DNA of 14,926 bases, from contig JBELHW010000042.1 in the NCBI GenBank assembly GCA_042091225.1, positions 1 to 14,926 of the forward strand. Reading direction: 5' to 3'. The position numbers and the translations under genes were made by a program. This document shows, in pieces, positions 7,360 through 14,926 of the stretch. The DNA is from JABAYQ01 sp042091225 (GTDB lineage Bacteria > Bacteroidota > Bacteroidia > Flavobacteriales > UBA7312). The stretch's first letter is position 1; every line of letters begins with the position of its first letter. A model generated the notes under the pieces. It was not told the origin of the DNA. It searched no databases and saw nothing but the letters and a program-made list of their open reading frames with translations.

Positions 7360-10209
7360 ATGAAAAATATATTTTTTTTTATTGCCACAATTTTCTTAAT
7401 TGTAGTAGCAGTATTTTACACACAAAAATCTGAGGAAATTATCCACTTCAATAAAATTTACCAATATCCATCTGAAGGACCAAAAGCAAGAAAAGCCTGG
7501 GATACAAAAAGATTAGTAAATCCTGAAACTGGAATGATGCCTAAAAATATTAGAAAAAAAGAATTGGCTTTTACTAATGATATGCCAAACGATTTAAACA
7601 ATACAAATCTCGATTGGATTGCTGCGGGACCATTTAATGTTGGAGGACGAACTAGAGCTCTAGCCATAGATGTTTTAGATGAAAATATATTATTGGCAGG
7701 AGGTGCTTCTGGCGGAATGTGGCGATCTACCAATTTTGGTCAAAGTTGGAATAAAACTACTAAATCCCTTCAATTACATAATGTTACTTGTTTAAAGCAA
7801 GACATCAGACAAGGAAAAGAAAACGTTTGGTACCACGGAACAGGAGAACTTACAGGTTCTTCTGCAAGTGGAACAGATGCTTATTTTGACGGAAACGGGA
7901 TATATAAATCAACAGATGGTGGGTTAAGCTGGGATTCTGTTCCGGGAATACAACTCTTAACAAATGGAGATACAATTTTTACATCCGATAATAATTCTGC
8001 TGCAGGTGCATTTAACGAGTTTGATTTTATTTGGAATATTGCTCTTGACCCAACAAATAATGAACAAGATGAAATATACGCTGCAACTTATGGATCTATA
8101 CATCAATCTTTAGATGGTGGCTTAAGTTGGGTAAGAAGATTAGGAGGTGGAACTGCATACTATAACAATGTTGAAGTAACTTCTTCAGGGGTAGTATATG
8201 CAACATTAAGCTCTGACGGAACAGACAAAGGGATTTGGAGATCTACGGATGGCATTAGTTTCGTGAATATTTTACCTGATAACTTTCCTCAAGTATATGG
8301 CAGAACAGCTATAGGAATTAATCCATCAGATGAAAATGAAATCTATTTCTTAAGCTCTGAAACTGAAGGGGAAGGACAATTTACCAATACCTTTTTTGAA
8401 GGACAAACCTGGACTTCTTTATGGAAATATAATTATTTATGCGATGATGGTGCTAACGAATGTGGAAATTGGCAAAATTTATCTGAAAATATACCAGCAA
8501 ACCAAGCTACTACCTTTGATAATTTTAATTCTCAAGGAGGGTATGATTTATTAGTAAAAGTGAAGCCCGATGAACCAAATGTTGTTTTTATTGGAGGAAC
8601 AAATTTATGGAGATCAACAGACGGCTTTACAAGCAATGAAAACACAAATCAAATTGGTGGATACTATAAAGGTTCTGACCACGGGTATGGCAACTGGGAT
8701 ATTTATCAAGACCATCATCCCGACCAACATGAACTATTATTTTTACCATCAAATCCAAATGTTATTTTGAGTGGAAACGATGGTGGCGTTTATTTATCCA
8801 CTAACTGTTTAAGCACCCCCCACCTATGGCAAAGATTAAATAATGGCTATCAAACAACTCAACTTTATTCTGTCACTTTAGGAAAAGGTAATAGCGATTT
8901 AATGGTTGGAGGTTTTCAAGATAATGGTAATTTTTTAACTAATTCCAAAGACGAAAAAGCTAGTTGGGAAATGCCATTTAATGGCGATGGCTCTTACAAC
9001 GCTATCGCAGATAATGAAGAAGATTTTTATCTTCAGATTCAGAGAGGTGTTTTATTTAAAATGAAACTTAACAATAACGGACAAGTATTAAGTTATAACA
9101 GAATGGATCCATTAGGTGCTGACACTAATAACTATGAGTTTATTAATTATCTAACAATGGACCCTAATGATGATGATATTTTGTACTTCCCAAATGGTCG
9201 TAAACTTTGGAGAAATAATTCCTCTTCTGATTTTGAGTACAATAATTCACAGCTTAGGTCTAACCAAGGATGGGATTTGTTTAGTGACACATGTAAAAGA
9301 GAAATAACTGCAATAGATGTATCAACTTCTCCAGCAAATACAGTATATGTTGGGACTGCTGGCAAGTATATATATAAAATTGAAAATGCTAACTCTGGCG
9401 ATCAATCATTTACACAAATAAGTAATTTACCTACGGGTTTTGATGCAAATATTTCAGCTATAGAAATTGATCCTTCCAACGACCAAAGAGTTCTTGTATT
9501 AACATCTAATTATCAGAGTTACAGTTTATTTTTTACTGATAATGGTGGAGAATCATGGAAAAAAGTTGGTGGTAATCTTGAAGAAACATTAAGCGGTGGA
9601 GGTAATGGACCGTCAATGAGAACCGCAGAAATTGCAATTTTAGGACAGGACACTTTATATATGGTTGGAGGAAGCACAGGCCTTTTTGCTACTAAAAATT
9701 TAGAGGGATTAGAAACAAAATGGACTCTTATTGGAGCTCATGAGTTTGGAGGAGTGGTGGTGGAAAATATTCAATACCGATCAAGTGATGGAAAATTAGC
9801 AGTTGGAACTCATGGCACAGGTATATATACCACAAGTATTGAAACTATTTATGACGTATATCCAATTTGGTCTTATAATTGCTTAGAAGGCAATTGTATT
9901 GATATTGTAGATGGTACAGGTGAGTTTACTACAATTGAAGAATGTGAAGAAAATTGTTTTGAACCATTAAAAGACAATAAAATTTACCCTAATCCTAGTA
10001 CTAATTACTCTATTGTAGAATGGAATTCCACCCTAATGTTTGAAACCCTAACTCTTTCTGACTCTGAAGGAAAAATTTTACAAAAGTGGAATATTGAAAA
10101 CACTGATAATTTGAGAATAAACACAAATAACTTAAGTGCAGGAATATACTTTGTAACATTAAAAGGAGCTGAAAATAAACTAGTTGAAAAACTAGTTATT
10201 ATAGATTAA
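7360..10209 (+). CDS. Secreted sortilin/Asp-box repeat protein with T9SS type A sorting domain
   Basis: A 949-residue exoprotein. Residues 1-20 are a hydrophobic signal peptide. Residues about 85-830 form beta-propeller repeats of the sortilin/BNR type, with Asp-box motifs (SxDxGxxW) at 184-191 (STDGGLSW) and 250-257 (SLDGGLSW) and weaker copies at 123-130, 295-301, 419-423 and 726-733. HPDQHELLFLPSNPNVILSGNDGG (453-476) is typical of this Bacteroidota group. A four-cysteine motif (C841, C846, C862, C866) precedes the T9SS type A C-terminal domain (874-949), which shows KIYPNPS, LSDSEGKILQ and LSAGIYFVTLKG. Export through Sec and then the type IX system to the surface or medium is expected. 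Asp-box folds occur in sialidases and in non-enzymatic binding proteins; I see no sialidase active-site pattern, so no enzymatic role is assigned. It follows the haem gene by 9 bases and ends in a 4-base overlap with valS. Confidence 0.87.
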   Translation: MKNIFFFIATIFLIVVAVFYTQKSEEIIHFNKIYQYPSEGPKARKAWDTKRLVNPETGMMPKNIRKKELAFTNDMPNDLNNTNLDWIAAGPFNVGGRTRALAIDVLDENILLAGGASGGMWRSTNFGQSWNKTTKSLQLHNVTCLKQDIRQGKENVWYHGTGELTGSSASGTDAYFDGNGIYKSTDGGLSWDSVPGIQLLTNGDTIFTSDNNSAAGAFNEFDFIWNIALDPTNNEQDEIYAATYGSIHQSLDGGLSWVRRLGGGTAYYNNVEVTSSGVVYATLSSDGTDKGIWRSTDGISFVNILPDNFPQVYGRTAIGINPSDENEIYFLSSETEGEGQFTNTFFEGQTWTSLWKYNYLCDDGANECGNWQNLSENIPANQATTFDNFNSQGGYDLLVKVKPDEPNVVFIGGTNLWRSTDGFTSNENTNQIGGYYKGSDHGYGNWDIYQDHHPDQHELLFLPSNPNVILSGNDGGVYLSTNCLSTPHLWQRLNNGYQTTQLYSVTLGKGNSDLMVGGFQDNGNFLTNSKDEKASWEMPFNGDGSYNAIADNEEDFYLQIQRGVLFKMKLNNNGQVLSYNRMDPLGADTNNYEFINYLTMDPNDDDILYFPNGRKLWRNNSSSDFEYNNSQLRSNQGWDLFSDTCKREITAIDVSTSPANTVYVGTAGKYIYKIENANSGDQSFTQISNLPTGFDANISAIEIDPSNDQRVLVLTSNYQSYSLFFTDNGGESWKKVGGNLEETLSGGGNGPSMRTAEIAILGQDTLYMVGGSTGLFATKNLEGLETKWTLIGAHEFGGVVVENIQYRSSDGKLAVGTHGTGIYTTSIETIYDVYPIWSYNCLEGNCIDIVDGTGEFTTIEECEENCFEPLKDNKIYPNPSTNYSIVEWNSTLMFETLTLSDSEGKILQKWNIENTDNLRINTNNLSAGIYFVTLKGAENKLVEKLVIID
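9874..9957 (+). other. Four-cysteine motif before the T9SS domain (part of the CDS)
   Basis: Residues 839-866 of the exoprotein carry the spacing C-x4-C-x15-C-x3-C, with an acidic, glycine-containing middle (DIVDGTGEF) and a TxxEC segment. It is compact, sits exactly between the repeat region and the sorting domain, and looks like a small disulfide-stabilised module. I recall similar cysteine patterns in other secreted Bacteroidota proteins but cannot name a family from sequence alone. Confidence 0.5.
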
Positions 10210-12815
10210 GAAAAGGATTTAATCTGGTTCTCCAACATATTAATTTTGGTTTGAGCATCAGATTGTTTTTTCTTTTCCATTGCAACTACTTGTTCTGGAG
10301 CATTATCAACAAATCTTTGATTTGATAACTTTTTATTTACCGAATTTAAAAAACCTTTGGTATAATCTAATTCTTGATTTAACTTAAGTAATTCGTCTTC
10401 AATGTCAAGGCTCTGAGCTAAGGGAACGAAAAATTCATTGCTTCCTACTCTAAAAGAAAATGCACCATCTACTTTATCGTCTACATACTCAATTTGATCT
10501 ATATTAGACATCTTAGCAATAAGTGTATCAATAGACTTATCAAATTCATCGTTTATTTTAATATACAATGATAAGGACTCTTTATTAGGGATTTGTTTAC
10601 TTTTTCTAATATTTCGTATACCAGAAATCACCTCAGCACCAATATTAAAAGAATTCAAAATAGATGAATCAACTTTGGAAGATTGAGGCCATGAAGCAAC
10701 AATAATATCTTCATCTCTTTCCTTAATTAAATGCCAAATTTCTTCTGTAAGAAAAGGCATGAAAGGATGTAGTAATTTTAATACAGTTTCTAATAATTCT
10801 ATTGTAGAGTTATATGTTTTTTTATCAATTGGGGCTTGATAAGAAGGCTTTATAGCTTCCAAATACCAGGAGCAAAAATCGTCCCAAACAAGTCTGTAAG
10901 AACTCATTAATGCTTCAGAAATTCTAAATTGATCAAACGATTTTTCTATCTCTGTAATTGTAACTTTAGTCTTATTTGAAAACCAATTTATAGCAATTTT
11001 TGAGGATTCTGGCTGTTCAATTTCTTTAACCTTCCATCCTTTAATTAAACGAAAAGCATTCCAGATTTTGTTAGAGAAATTTCGTCCTTGTTCACATAAA
11101 GATTCGTCAAAAGGCAAATCATTTCCGGCAGGAGAAGACAACAACATACCAACTCTTATACCATCAGCTCCATATTTATTAATTAGTTCTATAGGGTCAG
11201 GAGAGTTTCCGAGAGACTTCGACATTTTTCTACCTAATTTGTCTCTTACAATTCCTGTTAAATAAACGTTTTTAAATGGGATTTCTTTTTGATATTCTTT
11301 ACCTGCCATTATCATTCTAGCTACCCAAAAGAATAAAATTTCAGGTGCAGTTACTAAATCTTTAGTAGGATAATAATATTCTATTTCCTTGTTGTTTGGA
11401 TTTCTTATTCCATCGAAAACTGAAATAGGCCAAAGCCATGAAGAAAACCAAGTATCTAATACATCGTCATCTTGTCTTAAATCTTCAATAGTAACATCCG
11501 GTTTTTTTTCTTTAGCAAGTTCTAATGCTTCCATTTTGGAGTTAGCAACAACAAAATTGTTACCATCATAAAAATAAGCTGGAATTTGTTGGCCCCACCA
11601 AAGTTGTCTTGACAAACACCAATCTTTTATATTTTCCATCCAATGGCGATAAGTATTTTTGAATTTTTGAGGATAAAAATTTATCTCATTATTCATTACA
11701 CAATCTAAGGCTGGTTTCGAAAATTCTTCCATTTTCAAAAACCATTGCATGGAAAGTTTAGGTTCAATTACAGCATCCGTTCTTTCTGAATAACCTACTT
11801 TGTTTGAAATATTTTCAATTTTTTCAATCAAGCCTGCTTGTTGTAAATCTTTTACAATTTTTGATCGTACTTCAAAACGATCTAATCCGATATATAATTG
11901 TCCTGTTTCATTAATAGTACCATCGTCATTAAAGATATCAATTACATCTAGTCCATGTTTATCTCCTAATTGATAGTCATTAATATCATGAGCAGGGGTA
12001 ACTTTTAAGGCTCCAGTACCAAATTCAATATCTACATATTCATCAAATATAAATGGGACTGATCGATTAATTAAAGGAACAATTGCTTTCTTTCCTTTTA
12101 AATGAGCATATCTTTCATCATTTGGATTGATACAAATAGCACTATCCCCTAAAATTGTTTCTGGTCTAGTGGTAGCAATAACTACTGATTCGTTGCTATC
12201 TTCTATTTTATAACTTATGTAAAATAATTTCGAATCTACTTCTTTATGGATAACTTCTTCGTCTGAAAGAGCAGTTTGTGCGGAAGGATCCCAGTTGACC
12301 ATTCTGACTCCACGATAAATCAAACCTTTATTGTAAAGATCAACAAAAACCGATATTACAGACTCACTTAATTCGGGGTCCATAGTAAATTTTGTGCGGT
12401 CCCAATCACAGGAAGCGCCGAGTTTTTTTAGTTGCTCTAAAATAATACCTCCGTGTTTTTCTTTCCAATCCCAAGCATGAACCATAAATTCCTCTCTTGA
12501 AAGATCATTTTTATCAATACCTTCATTTGCTAACTTCTGAACTACCTTTGCTTCGGTAGCAATTGAGGCATGATCCGTTCCAGGAACCCAACAAGTGTTG
12601 TATCCTTTCATCCTAGCTTTTCTGATAAGTACGTCTTGAAGAGTATTATTCAACATATGCCCCATATGCAATACACCAGTAACATTTGGAGGAGGTATTA
12701 CAATAGAATATGGTTCTCTTTCATCCGGAGATGATGAAAAATAATTTTTGTTTATCCAATGGTCGTACCATTTAGATTCAGAAATAGTAGGATTGTATAT
12801 TTTTGGTATGCTCAT
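10206..12815 (-). CDS. valS: Valyl-tRNA synthetase
   Basis: An 869-residue class I aminoacyl-tRNA synthetase that charges tRNA-Val in the cytosol. The HIGH-type ATP motif is H50-M-G-H53 within PPPNVTGVLHMGHMLNNTLQD, which is characteristic of ValRS. The second ATP motif is K530-M-S-K-S534. Between them lie the CP1 editing insertion (about 190-340), which clears mischarged threonyl-tRNA, and the ENIKDWCLSRQLWWGQQIP segment. After the catalytic core come the alpha-helical anticodon-binding domain and a C-terminal coiled-coil arm (about 803-869, LDIEDELLKLNQ...), the tRNA-binding tail expected of bacterial ValRS. Length is normal. The start codon complements 12813-12815, with a TAAATTTG box 19 bases upstream. 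The 3' end overlaps the convergent exoprotein gene by four bases, the two TAA stops interleaving. Confidence 0.97.
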   Translation of the reverse strand: MSIPKIYNPTISESKWYDHWINKNYFSSSPDEREPYSIVIPPPNVTGVLHMGHMLNNTLQDVLIRKARMKGYNTCWVPGTDHASIATEAKVVQKLANEGIDKNDLSREEFMVHAWDWKEKHGGIILEQLKKLGASCDWDRTKFTMDPELSESVISVFVDLYNKGLIYRGVRMVNWDPSAQTALSDEEVIHKEVDSKLFYISYKIEDSNESVVIATTRPETILGDSAICINPNDERYAHLKGKKAIVPLINRSVPFIFDEYVDIEFGTGALKVTPAHDINDYQLGDKHGLDVIDIFNDDGTINETGQLYIGLDRFEVRSKIVKDLQQAGLIEKIENISNKVGYSERTDAVIEPKLSMQWFLKMEEFSKPALDCVMNNEINFYPQKFKNTYRHWMENIKDWCLSRQLWWGQQIPAYFYDGNNFVVANSKMEALELAKEKKPDVTIEDLRQDDDVLDTWFSSWLWPISVFDGIRNPNNKEIEYYYPTKDLVTAPEILFFWVARMIMAGKEYQKEIPFKNVYLTGIVRDKLGRKMSKSLGNSPDPIELINKYGADGIRVGMLLSSPAGNDLPFDESLCEQGRNFSNKIWNAFRLIKGWKVKEIEQPESSKIAINWFSNKTKVTITEIEKSFDQFRISEALMSSYRLVWDDFCSWYLEAIKPSYQAPIDKKTYNSTIELLETVLKLLHPFMPFLTEEIWHLIKERDEDIIVASWPQSSKVDSSILNSFNIGAEVISGIRNIRKSKQIPNKESLSLYIKINDEFDKSIDTLIAKMSNIDQIEYVDDKVDGAFSFRVGSNEFFVPLAQSLDIEDELLKLNQELDYTKGFLNSVNKKLSNQRFVDNAPEQVVAMEKKKQSDAQTKINMLENQIKSFS

Positions 12816-12834
12816 TAATAAAATGATTGGTCGT

Positions 12835-12842
12835 CAAATTTA
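12835..12842 (-). promoter_or_regulatory. Putative -7 promoter box for valS
   Basis: On the minus strand the sequence is TAAATTTG, matching TAnnTTTG, with 19 bases between it and the valS ATG. No TTG is seen at the usual -33 spacing. No T-box-like leader structure can fit, because the leader would be under 20 bases. Confidence 0.5.
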
Positions 12843-12898
12843 ATAAAAATTAAAAGTTTATTAGCTTAGTTTTAAGGTTTTAGAATACAATAATTTAC

Positions 12899-12906
12899 TA
12901 TTTTTG
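12899..12906 (+). promoter_or_regulatory. Putative -7 promoter box for the DUF1573 gene
   Basis: TATTTTTG matches TAnnTTTG. Transcription would begin near 12911-12914, only a few bases before the ATG at 12918 but about 30 bases before the ATG at 12942. This position is the main reason for choosing the later start codon for the gene. Confidence 0.5.
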
Positions 12907-12941
12907 TTGTTTGTATAATGATTAATCAAAATTTAATTAAA

Positions 12942-13397
12942 ATGAAAAATATTTTTTTAGCATTTGCATTATTATTCAGCTTCTCAACCTTTGCTCAAAA
13001 TAATGCAACAAGTCCAAATGAAAATGTAAACGGACCAGTAATGGAATTTGAGACTACTGTTTTAGATTATGGAGTAATTGATCATAAATCTGATGGTAAT
13101 AGAAAATTTGTTTTAACAAATACTGGTAATGCACCTCTAATTATTTCTAATGCTAAAGGAAGTTGTGGATGTACAGTTCCTACATGGTCAAGAAATCCAC
13201 TAGCTCCAGGACAATCTACTGAAATTGGTGTAAAGTATGACACTAAAAGAATTGGAAAATTCACCAAAACGATTACTCTAACAACTAACTCTAAAGAAAA
13301 AACAAAAATTCTTACAATTAAAGGAGAAGTTTCAAAACCTGCTGCAAAAGCTGTAGCTCCTGCAAAAACTAATAAGTCTCCATTAGAAGTTAAGTAA
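12942..13397 (+). CDS. DUF1573 secreted protein
   Basis: A 151-residue exported protein of the DUF1573 family, common in Bacteroidota and of unknown function, with an Ig-like (ASPM-SPD-2-Hydin/MSP-type) beta-sandwich. I chose ATG at 12942, which gives a clean Sec signal peptide, MKNIFLAFALLFSFSTFAQ. The frame also opens at an ATG at 12918, which would add MINQNLIK, but that codon nearly touches the predicted transcription start. Mature residues include MEFETTVLDYGVIDHKSDG (about 34-52), then the family signature FVLTNTGNAPLIISNAKGSCGCTVP (about 55-79) with its paired C-G-C cysteines, followed by LAPGQSTEIGVKYDTKRIGKFTKTITL. The last 20 residues are an Ala/Pro/Lys tail, probably disordered. 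The gene stands alone: divergent from valS and followed at once by a strong terminator hairpin. Confidence 0.88.
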   Translation: MKNIFLAFALLFSFSTFAQNNATSPNENVNGPVMEFETTVLDYGVIDHKSDGNRKFVLTNTGNAPLIISNAKGSCGCTVPTWSRNPLAPGQSTEIGVKYDTKRIGKFTKTITLTTNSKEKTKILTIKGEVSKPAAKAVAPAKTNKSPLEVK

Positions 13398-13418
13398 CTT
13401 TAAAATTATATATTAACT

Positions 13419-13448
13419 TACCTCCATGTAATATGGGGGTATTTTTTT
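13419..13448 (+). terminator. Rho-independent terminator after the DUF1573 gene
   Basis: TACCTCCAT (13419-13427) pairs with ATGGGGGTA (13433-13441) to give a 9-bp stem with one T-G wobble and a 5-base loop (GTAAT), followed by seven T (13442-13448). It starts 21 bases after the DUF1573 stop. It ends only 9 bases before the ATG of the aminotransferase gene on the same strand. Confidence 0.85.
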
Positions 13449-13457
13449 GTTTTAATT

Positions 13458-14657
13458 ATGCCTCAAATATCTAATAAAGGGCTCGCAATGCCTGAGTCTC
13501 CAATAAGAAAGCTAGTTCCTTTTGCTGAGAAAGCGAAAAAAAATGGCAAACATGTTTTTCATTTAAACATTGGCCAACCAGATATAGAATCTCCACAATA
13601 TTCACTTAAAGCCATACAACAATTTGACAAGAAAGTTGTAAAATATAGCCATTCTGCTGGCTTTGAAAGTTATAGAAAAGGCTTAGCTACCTATTATAAC
13701 GAATTAGGAATAGATATAACTTTTTCTGATTTGTTGGTAACAACAGGTGGTTCAGAAGCATTGCTATTCGGCTTAAACTCTTGTTTAGATGCTGGAGATG
13801 AAATTATTATTCCTGAACCTTTCTATGCCAATTATAACGGATTCTCTACTTCCTCAGGCGTTGTAGTAAAACCTATATCTACTTCAATAGATAATGGATT
13901 TGCTCTTCCTGAAATAGAAGAATTTGAAGCCCTGATAACAAATAAAACAAAAGCAATTCTAATATGTAATCCTGGTAATCCTACAGGTTATTTATATTCT
14001 AAACAAGAGTTAGAAACGTTAAGAGATATTGTAATCAAACACGATTTGTTTTTATTTGCAGACGAGGTTTATAGAGAATTTTGTTATGACGGTTTCACCC
14101 ACCATTCGGTATTAAACATTGAAGGACTTGAAAATAATGCCATTGTTATTGATTCAACTTCTAAAAGATATAGCATGTGTGGCATAAGAGTTGGCTGTAT
14201 AATTTCGAAAAACAAGGAGGTTATTTCTACTGCATTAAAGTTTGCACAGGCTAGACTTTCTCCTCCTACTTTTGGACAAGTTGCAGGTGAGGCTGCGCTT
14301 CAAACGCCTAAATCGTATTTTGATCAAGTGAGTAAAGAGTATATAGAAAGAAGAAACTTACTCATTGATGGATTAAACAAAATAGATGGGGTTATATGTC
14401 CTAAGCCTAAAGGTGCTTTTTATTGCATAGCTCAATTACCAGTTGATGATGCAGATAAATTTGCTCAATGGTTATTAGAAGAATTCGACCATAACGGAAA
14501 TACGCTAATGGTCGCTCCAGCTGCTGGTTTTTATTCTAACTCAGAATTAGGAAAACAACAAGTACGAATTGCTTATGTGTTGAACAAAGATTCTCTTTCA
14601 AAAGCTATTGAATGCCTAAGTCAGGCTCTAAAAATTTATCCTGGAAGATTGATATGA
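13458..14657 (+). CDS. PLP-dependent aminotransferase, class I/II
   Basis: A 399-residue fold-type I pyridoxal-phosphate aminotransferase, aspartate-aminotransferase-like. It transfers an amino group between an amino acid and a 2-oxo acid in the cytosol; the amino donor cannot be fixed from sequence. The PLP Schiff-base lysine is K236 in STSKRYSMCGIRVG. Other cofactor and substrate residues are N174 in NPGNPTG (171-177), D202 and Y205 in ADEVYREF, the phosphate-binding TTGGSEAL (95-102), and the carboxylate-binding arginine R370 in VRIAYVL. Length is normal and there is no signal peptide. The ATG lies 9 bases beyond the T-tract of the preceding terminator, so its own promoter must overlap the terminator or it depends on read-through. 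Its TGA stop overlaps the ATG of the YkgJ-type gene (ATGA), so those two are coupled. Confidence 0.92.
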   Translation: MPQISNKGLAMPESPIRKLVPFAEKAKKNGKHVFHLNIGQPDIESPQYSLKAIQQFDKKVVKYSHSAGFESYRKGLATYYNELGIDITFSDLLVTTGGSEALLFGLNSCLDAGDEIIIPEPFYANYNGFSTSSGVVVKPISTSIDNGFALPEIEEFEALITNKTKAILICNPGNPTGYLYSKQELETLRDIVIKHDLFLFADEVYREFCYDGFTHHSVLNIEGLENNAIVIDSTSKRYSMCGIRVGCIISKNKEVISTALKFAQARLSPPTFGQVAGEAALQTPKSYFDQVSKEYIERRNLLIDGLNKIDGVICPKPKGAFYCIAQLPVDDADKFAQWLLEEFDHNGNTLMVAPAAGFYSNSELGKQQVRIAYVLNKDSLSKAIECLSQALKIYPGRLI

Positions 14658-14926
14658 TTAATATAGAAGACTTTAATAAAAAGGTAATAAAGAAGAAAAA
14701 AGAACATCGTAAGTTTTTTTCAAAATTAAAAAATATAAATCCTAAAAAGTTGGATCAATATATCCATCCTATTCACGATGAAGTTTTCTCTTGTACTGAT
14801 TGTTTAAAGTGTGCCAACTGTTGCAAAACAACAAGCCCAATATTTTCAGATAGAGACATTTCCCGTATAGCCAAACACTTGAGAACAAAACCTTCTGTTT
14901 TAACCGATAAATATTTAAAACTTGAT
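14654..14926 (+). CDS. YkgJ family cysteine-cluster protein (3' end outside window)
   Basis: The first 91 residues of a YkgJ-family (zinc- or iron-chelating cysteine cluster) protein; the frame is open to the last base of the window. The start ATG at 14654-14656 overlaps the aminotransferase TGA in ATGA. A lysine-rich N-terminal helix (residues 9-32) is followed by the cysteine cluster C47-x2-C50-x2-C53-x2-C56-C57, then the typical TTSPIFSDRDISRIAKHL stretch (59-76). The family is widespread and believed to bind a metal or Fe-S cluster through these cysteines, but its biochemical role is not established. The coupling to an aminotransferase is the only local clue. The family assignment is good; the C-terminal cysteines expected in the family lie beyond the window. 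Confidence 0.85.
   Translation, partial: MINIEDFNKKVIKKKKEHRKFFSKLKNINPKKLDQYIHPIHDEVFSCTDCLKCANCCKTTSPIFSDRDISRIAKHLRTKPSVLTDKYLKLD

Noticed and set aside
7458..7733. Minus-strand open frame of 91 codons inside the exoprotein gene
   Set aside because: Shadow of the coding strand with no recognisable domain. The frames at 8570-8770 and 9147-9365 were dropped for the same reason, as were those inside valS (11068-11265, 11389-11571) and DUF1573 (13082-13267).
10178..10197. AACTAGTT-GAAA-AACTAGTT hairpin near the convergent gene ends, considered as a terminator
   Set aside because: The stem is AT-rich with no T-tract on either side. The repeat is explained by the codons of the conserved KLVEKLV ending of the T9SS domain.
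1..14926. tRNA, rRNA, CRISPR arrays, insertion sequences, phage or defence genes
   Set aside because: Nothing resembling these was seen; nearly every base belongs to a recognisable chromosomal gene, and base composition looks even throughout.

Overview
The window reads as ordinary chromosomal core DNA of a Bacteroidota bacterium, most likely a Flavobacteriales-like (perhaps marine) lineage. The support is low GC, a fused B12-dependent acyl-CoA mutase, a large secreted protein ending in a type IX secretion (T9SS) sorting domain, weak Shine-Dalgarno signals, and several TAnnTTTG boxes (the Bacteroidota -7 promoter element) upstream of genes. No rRNA, tRNA, CRISPR array, insertion sequence, phage gene or integration site was seen. 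Coding density is very high: the longest gap between genes is the 126-base divergent spacer before the DUF1573 gene, so no gene-free stretch reaches 300 bases.

Layout. (1) 1-679, minus strand: a MazG-type nucleotide pyrophosphohydrolase gene, overlapping by 23 bases the start of a GNAT acetyltransferase gene that leaves the window. (2) 775-2577, plus strand: a three-gene envelope cluster of a secreted YceI protein, a 63-residue two-helix membrane protein coupled to it by a TAGTG stop/start overlap, and a membrane-anchored SRPBCC plus GyrI-like protein. (3) 2579-5947, minus strand: icmF, with cobalamin-binding, G-protein chaperone and mutase parts in one chain. (4) 6022-10209, plus strand: a protoporphyrinogen/coproporphyrinogen oxidase gene, then a 949-residue sortilin/Asp-box exoprotein with a T9SS tail. 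(5) 10206-12815, minus strand: valS, overlapping the exoprotein gene tail to tail. (6) 12942-13448, plus strand: a secreted DUF1573 protein followed by a hairpin/T-tract terminator. (7) 13458-14926, plus strand: a PLP aminotransferase overlapping (ATGA) a YkgJ-type cysteine-cluster protein that runs off the right edge.

The genes are mostly housekeeping: nucleotide clean-up, acyl-CoA carbon-skeleton rearrangement, haem synthesis, tRNA charging, amino-acid transamination and envelope proteins. I found no convincing undescribed multi-gene system. The points most worth a second look are the YceI/small membrane protein/SRPBCC-GyrI cluster, the four-cysteine motif just before the T9SS tail, the closely packed divergent promoters between icmF and the haem oxidase gene, and two genes whose longest open frames probably start too early.
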